This document shows positions 6,282 through 7,906 of a stretch of DNA of 7,906 bases, piece after piece. The first letter of the stretch is position 1; every line of letters begins with the position of its first letter. Origin of the DNA: Chloroflexi bacterium UBA6265. Its GTDB lineage: Bacteria > Chloroflexota > Chloroflexia > Thermomicrobiales > UBA6265. Position numbers and translations under genes: made by a program. The notes under the pieces are model-generated. The model searched no databases, was not told the DNA's origin, and saw nothing but the letters and a program-made list of their open reading frames with translations. The stretch spans positions 1-7,906 of the forward strand of contig DJVD01000094.1 in assembly GCA_002440805.1 (NCBI GenBank), written 5' to 3'.

Positions 6282-7364
6282 CTAGTTTCCAGCGTCACTG
6301 TTGGGGCGTCGGCCACGCCGACGACGACGATCGTCACCCTGAGGGTCTGCAGCCTGTTCGCTTACCGCGTCACGATAGCGTGGAGCACCCTCGCCCAACA
6401 CCTCGCTGGCCGGGATGGTTCGAATCTCGGACGAATCATCCATGCGGATCGTCACCAATTCCTTCAATACCTGCAGGGAGATGACCGTTCCGGTTCCGTC
6501 CGGTGTATTCACGGCGTTGCCCAACCGCGGGAGGATCCGCTTGGCCTGGCGATACTGTTCGTTCTCGTAGCTCAGGCAACAGAGCAATCGTCCGCAGAGA
6601 CCGGTGACCTTGCTTGGATTGAGGCTGAGATCCTGGTTTTTGGCCATCCCCATGTTCACATCGGGATAGTACGGCAGCCATGACGAGCAGCAAAGCGAGC
6701 GACCACATTTGCCGAGGCCGCCGATGAGCCGCGCTTCGTCCCGCGGACCCACGTTCGCCATATCTACCGCTAGCCCGTATTCCTGCTCAATCAAGCGCTT
6801 AAGTTCAGGTCCCTGGTCGCGCTGCTGATCGGGGCACGAATAGCTCACTTTCAATCGGGTGCCATCGATGTTGTAGTCCGCAGCAACAATCTTCATACGA
6901 AATCGCTGATCGCGGGCGATCTCGGCGGTACGACGCACGACAGCGGCGGTCTGCCTGCGTCGATCATCCATCGCCTGCACATCATCGGCCGAGAGTTGCC
7001 GCTCGATCGGGCGTAAATCCCCATCGATCTGGTTTACCAACATCTGACGTGGCGAGATCACCACCCGGGCAGGTTCAAGACCGCGGGACGATTGCACCAC
7101 CACCCAGTCGCCATTCTCGATGCCGGAATCATTCACGCGATAAAAGAAAAGGCGGCTGGAATCGCGAAATCGCACTCCGACCACCAACGCAGCATCACCA
7201 CCCAACGCGGTGACAGCTTCGTGTTCGGTGTGGCAACTACAGTTGCCCACCTCTTCACCATTTTCCAGGCGTTCCTTAAAACGCTCGCGGGCAAAGGCGC
7301 GCGCTTCATCCACACTGTGTTGCCACGGCTTGTCGGACGGGTTTACCGGGTAAGTATCGGCCAT
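6282..7364 (-). CDS. ricT: RicT / PSP1 family protein (YaaT-like), Fe-S linked regulator
   Basis: RicT is the PSP1-domain subunit of the RicAFT complex, which in Bacillus carries [4Fe-4S] clusters and assists RNase Y mRNA processing, with effects on sporulation, competence and biofilm. The 360-residue protein has the PSP1 core at about 50-270. Diagnostic blocks are GGLGKCGRSLCC (215-226), AKNQDLSLNPSKVTGLCGRLLCC (241-263) and CLSYENEQY (263-271), giving the six conserved cysteines C220, C225, C226, C257, C262 and C263. Odd features are an extra CSCH (42-45) near the N-terminus and an Arg-rich tail (R346-R353). I start it at ATG 7364 (MADTYPVNP), where it overlaps holB by 22 bases out of frame. 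An in-frame GTG at 7427 would lengthen the overlap and adds unrelated residues. The order holB-ricT is the same as holB-yaaT in Bacillus. No ricA or ricF is in view. Confidence 0.93.
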   Translation of the reverse strand: MADTYPVNPSDKPWQHSVDEARAFARERFKERLENGEEVGNCSCHTEHEAVTALGGDAALVVGVRFRDSSRLFFYRVNDSGIENGDWVVVQSSRGLEPARVVISPRQMLVNQIDGDLRPIERQLSADDVQAMDDRRRQTAAVVRRTAEIARDQRFRMKIVAADYNIDGTRLKVSYSCPDQQRDQGPELKRLIEQEYGLAVDMANVGPRDEARLIGGLGKCGRSLCCSSWLPYYPDVNMGMAKNQDLSLNPSKVTGLCGRLLCCLSYENEQYRQAKRILPRLGNAVNTPDGTGTVISLQVLKELVTIRMDDSSEIRTIPASEVLGEGAPRYRDAVSEQAADPQGDDRRRRRGRRPNSDAGN

Positions 7365-7906
7365 TGCAATACCATCGTTTGTAGTGCCAGCTTCGGCCGG
7401 ACATTTGCATCCAGGTCGCTGAAACACGTATCGATACTCTTAAGAGCCTTCACATATGACTGTACAACGTTCGTGTCGTTCGCTGCGATGCCCGCCATCA
7501 CCCGTCGCCGCCAATCTGTCTGCACGGCAGCCAGGCGCGTAAACACGGCCGCACGATCTTTACTGAAGGCATCGCCGAGTCGATTCGCTTCGATCATCTG
7601 GTGATATCGGTCTGCCTCCACCCACGCGTTGGCAGCGTTGGCAATCTCGAGGCGTTCACCGAGCATGCGCTCGTCGGCCCGCGCCCGCAAGGCCCAACCC
7701 GGCCGTCCGAGACTTGCCTCAGCCAGGATTGTTGCGTTCTCCACGGGCACGCCCTGCGTGATTAGCCCTCGTCGGATGGCCTCCACTGGTACGGTCTGCA
7801 AGGGAATGGTCATCGCGCGACTACGAATGGTCTCCAGTAGGAGTTCGGCATCGGTCGTGAGCAAAAGAATGACCGCATACGCCGGCGGCTCCTCCAGCGT
7901 CTTCAG
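7343..7906 (-). CDS. holB: DNA polymerase III delta' subunit (3' part)
   Basis: Delta' is part of the clamp-loader complex that places the sliding clamp on DNA. The gene is cut by the right edge; 187 residues plus the stop are visible. The fragment opens with LKTLEEPPAYAVILL, the AAA+ clamp-loader motif before sensor 1. It continues with LTTDAELLLETIRSRA, where TIRSR is the conserved Arg-finger-type segment (SRC in most relatives, SRA here). Further on, LAEASLGRPGWALR (64-77) corresponds to the conserved (A/S)xGxxGxA segment of domain II, and a helical C-terminal collar follows. DnaX (tau/gamma) shares LEEPP, but the short C-terminal domain and the ricT gene that follows favour holB. The Walker A and zinc module are outside the window, so these cannot be checked. 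It is the first visible gene of the leftward run and overlaps ricT by 22 bases. Confidence 0.88.
   Translation of the reverse strand: MKTLEEPPAYAVILLLTTDAELLLETIRSRAMTIPLQTVPVEAIRRGLITQGVPVENATILAEASLGRPGWALRARADERMLGERLEIANAANAWVEADRYHQMIEANRLGDAFSKDRAAVFTRLAAVQTDWRRRVMAGIAANDTNVVQSYVKALKSIDTCFSDLDANVRPKLALQTMVLQWPILTR

Noticed and set aside
7365..7427. Upstream GTG start of ricT at 7427
   Set aside because: The extra 21 residues are fully inside holB, include unrelated Cys/Pro-rich sequence, and lack a ribosome binding site; the ATG at 7364 is better.
1..7906. Mobile element, CRISPR, tRNA/rRNA or toxin-antitoxin system
   Set aside because: I found no repeat-spacer pattern, cloverleaf, rRNA motif, transposase or integrase, and no paired small ORFs of toxin-antitoxin type. 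The window is filled by housekeeping-type genes with uniform composition.

Overview
This 7.9 kb window is bacterial and densely packed, with moderately high GC by eye. It holds ten protein-coding genes, two of them cut by the window edges, and almost no free intergenic space. I see no tRNA, rRNA, CRISPR array, transposase, integrase or phage gene. The gene set is a RicT/PSP1 protein directly behind the DNA polymerase III delta' gene, a DUF951 zinc-ribbon-like protein, YbaB/EbfC, RecN and a class-typical PyrB. It fits a Gram-positive-like or Chloroflexota-type bacterium. Chloroflexota is my best guess, but it is an inference from family content and gene order and was not tested.

Left part (1-2208). 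The C-terminal end of a flavin-dependent amine-oxidase-type oxidoreductase reads rightward and meets a leftward MBL-fold metallo-hydrolase tail to tail, with the stops overlapping by 4 bases. The hydrolase is divergent from pyrB (aspartate carbamoyltransferase, second step of pyrimidine synthesis). Both are fed from a 56-base spacer that holds a perfect TATAAT box and ribosome binding sites in both directions. pyrB stands alone, with no pyrI, pyrC or carAB inside the window.

Right part (2200-7906). Seven genes all read leftward, here in transcription order: holB (delta' subunit, 3' end only), ricT, an unrecognised 98-residue histidine-rich protein, recN, ybaB/ebfC, a DUF951 protein and an MFS exporter. 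Junctions are tight: a 22-base overlap holB/ricT, 27 bases, 3 bases, 65 bases, 19 bases, then a 4-base GTGA overlap. This suggests one long operon or two, with a possible break in the 65-base gap before ybaB, which carries two dyads and a TATACT box. The theme of the first five genes is DNA replication, repair and nucleoid upkeep, with RicT as an Fe-S linked RNA-processing/regulatory protein. The MFS gene ends convergently inside the end of pyrB, with a 9-base overlap.

Overall this is an ordinary housekeeping region. The items most worth a second look are the uncharacterised small protein in the position that yabA holds in Bacillus, the extra CxCH pair in RicT, and the two convergent gene pairs that overlap at their stops. 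I found no convincing evidence for a new defence, mobile or multi-gene system.
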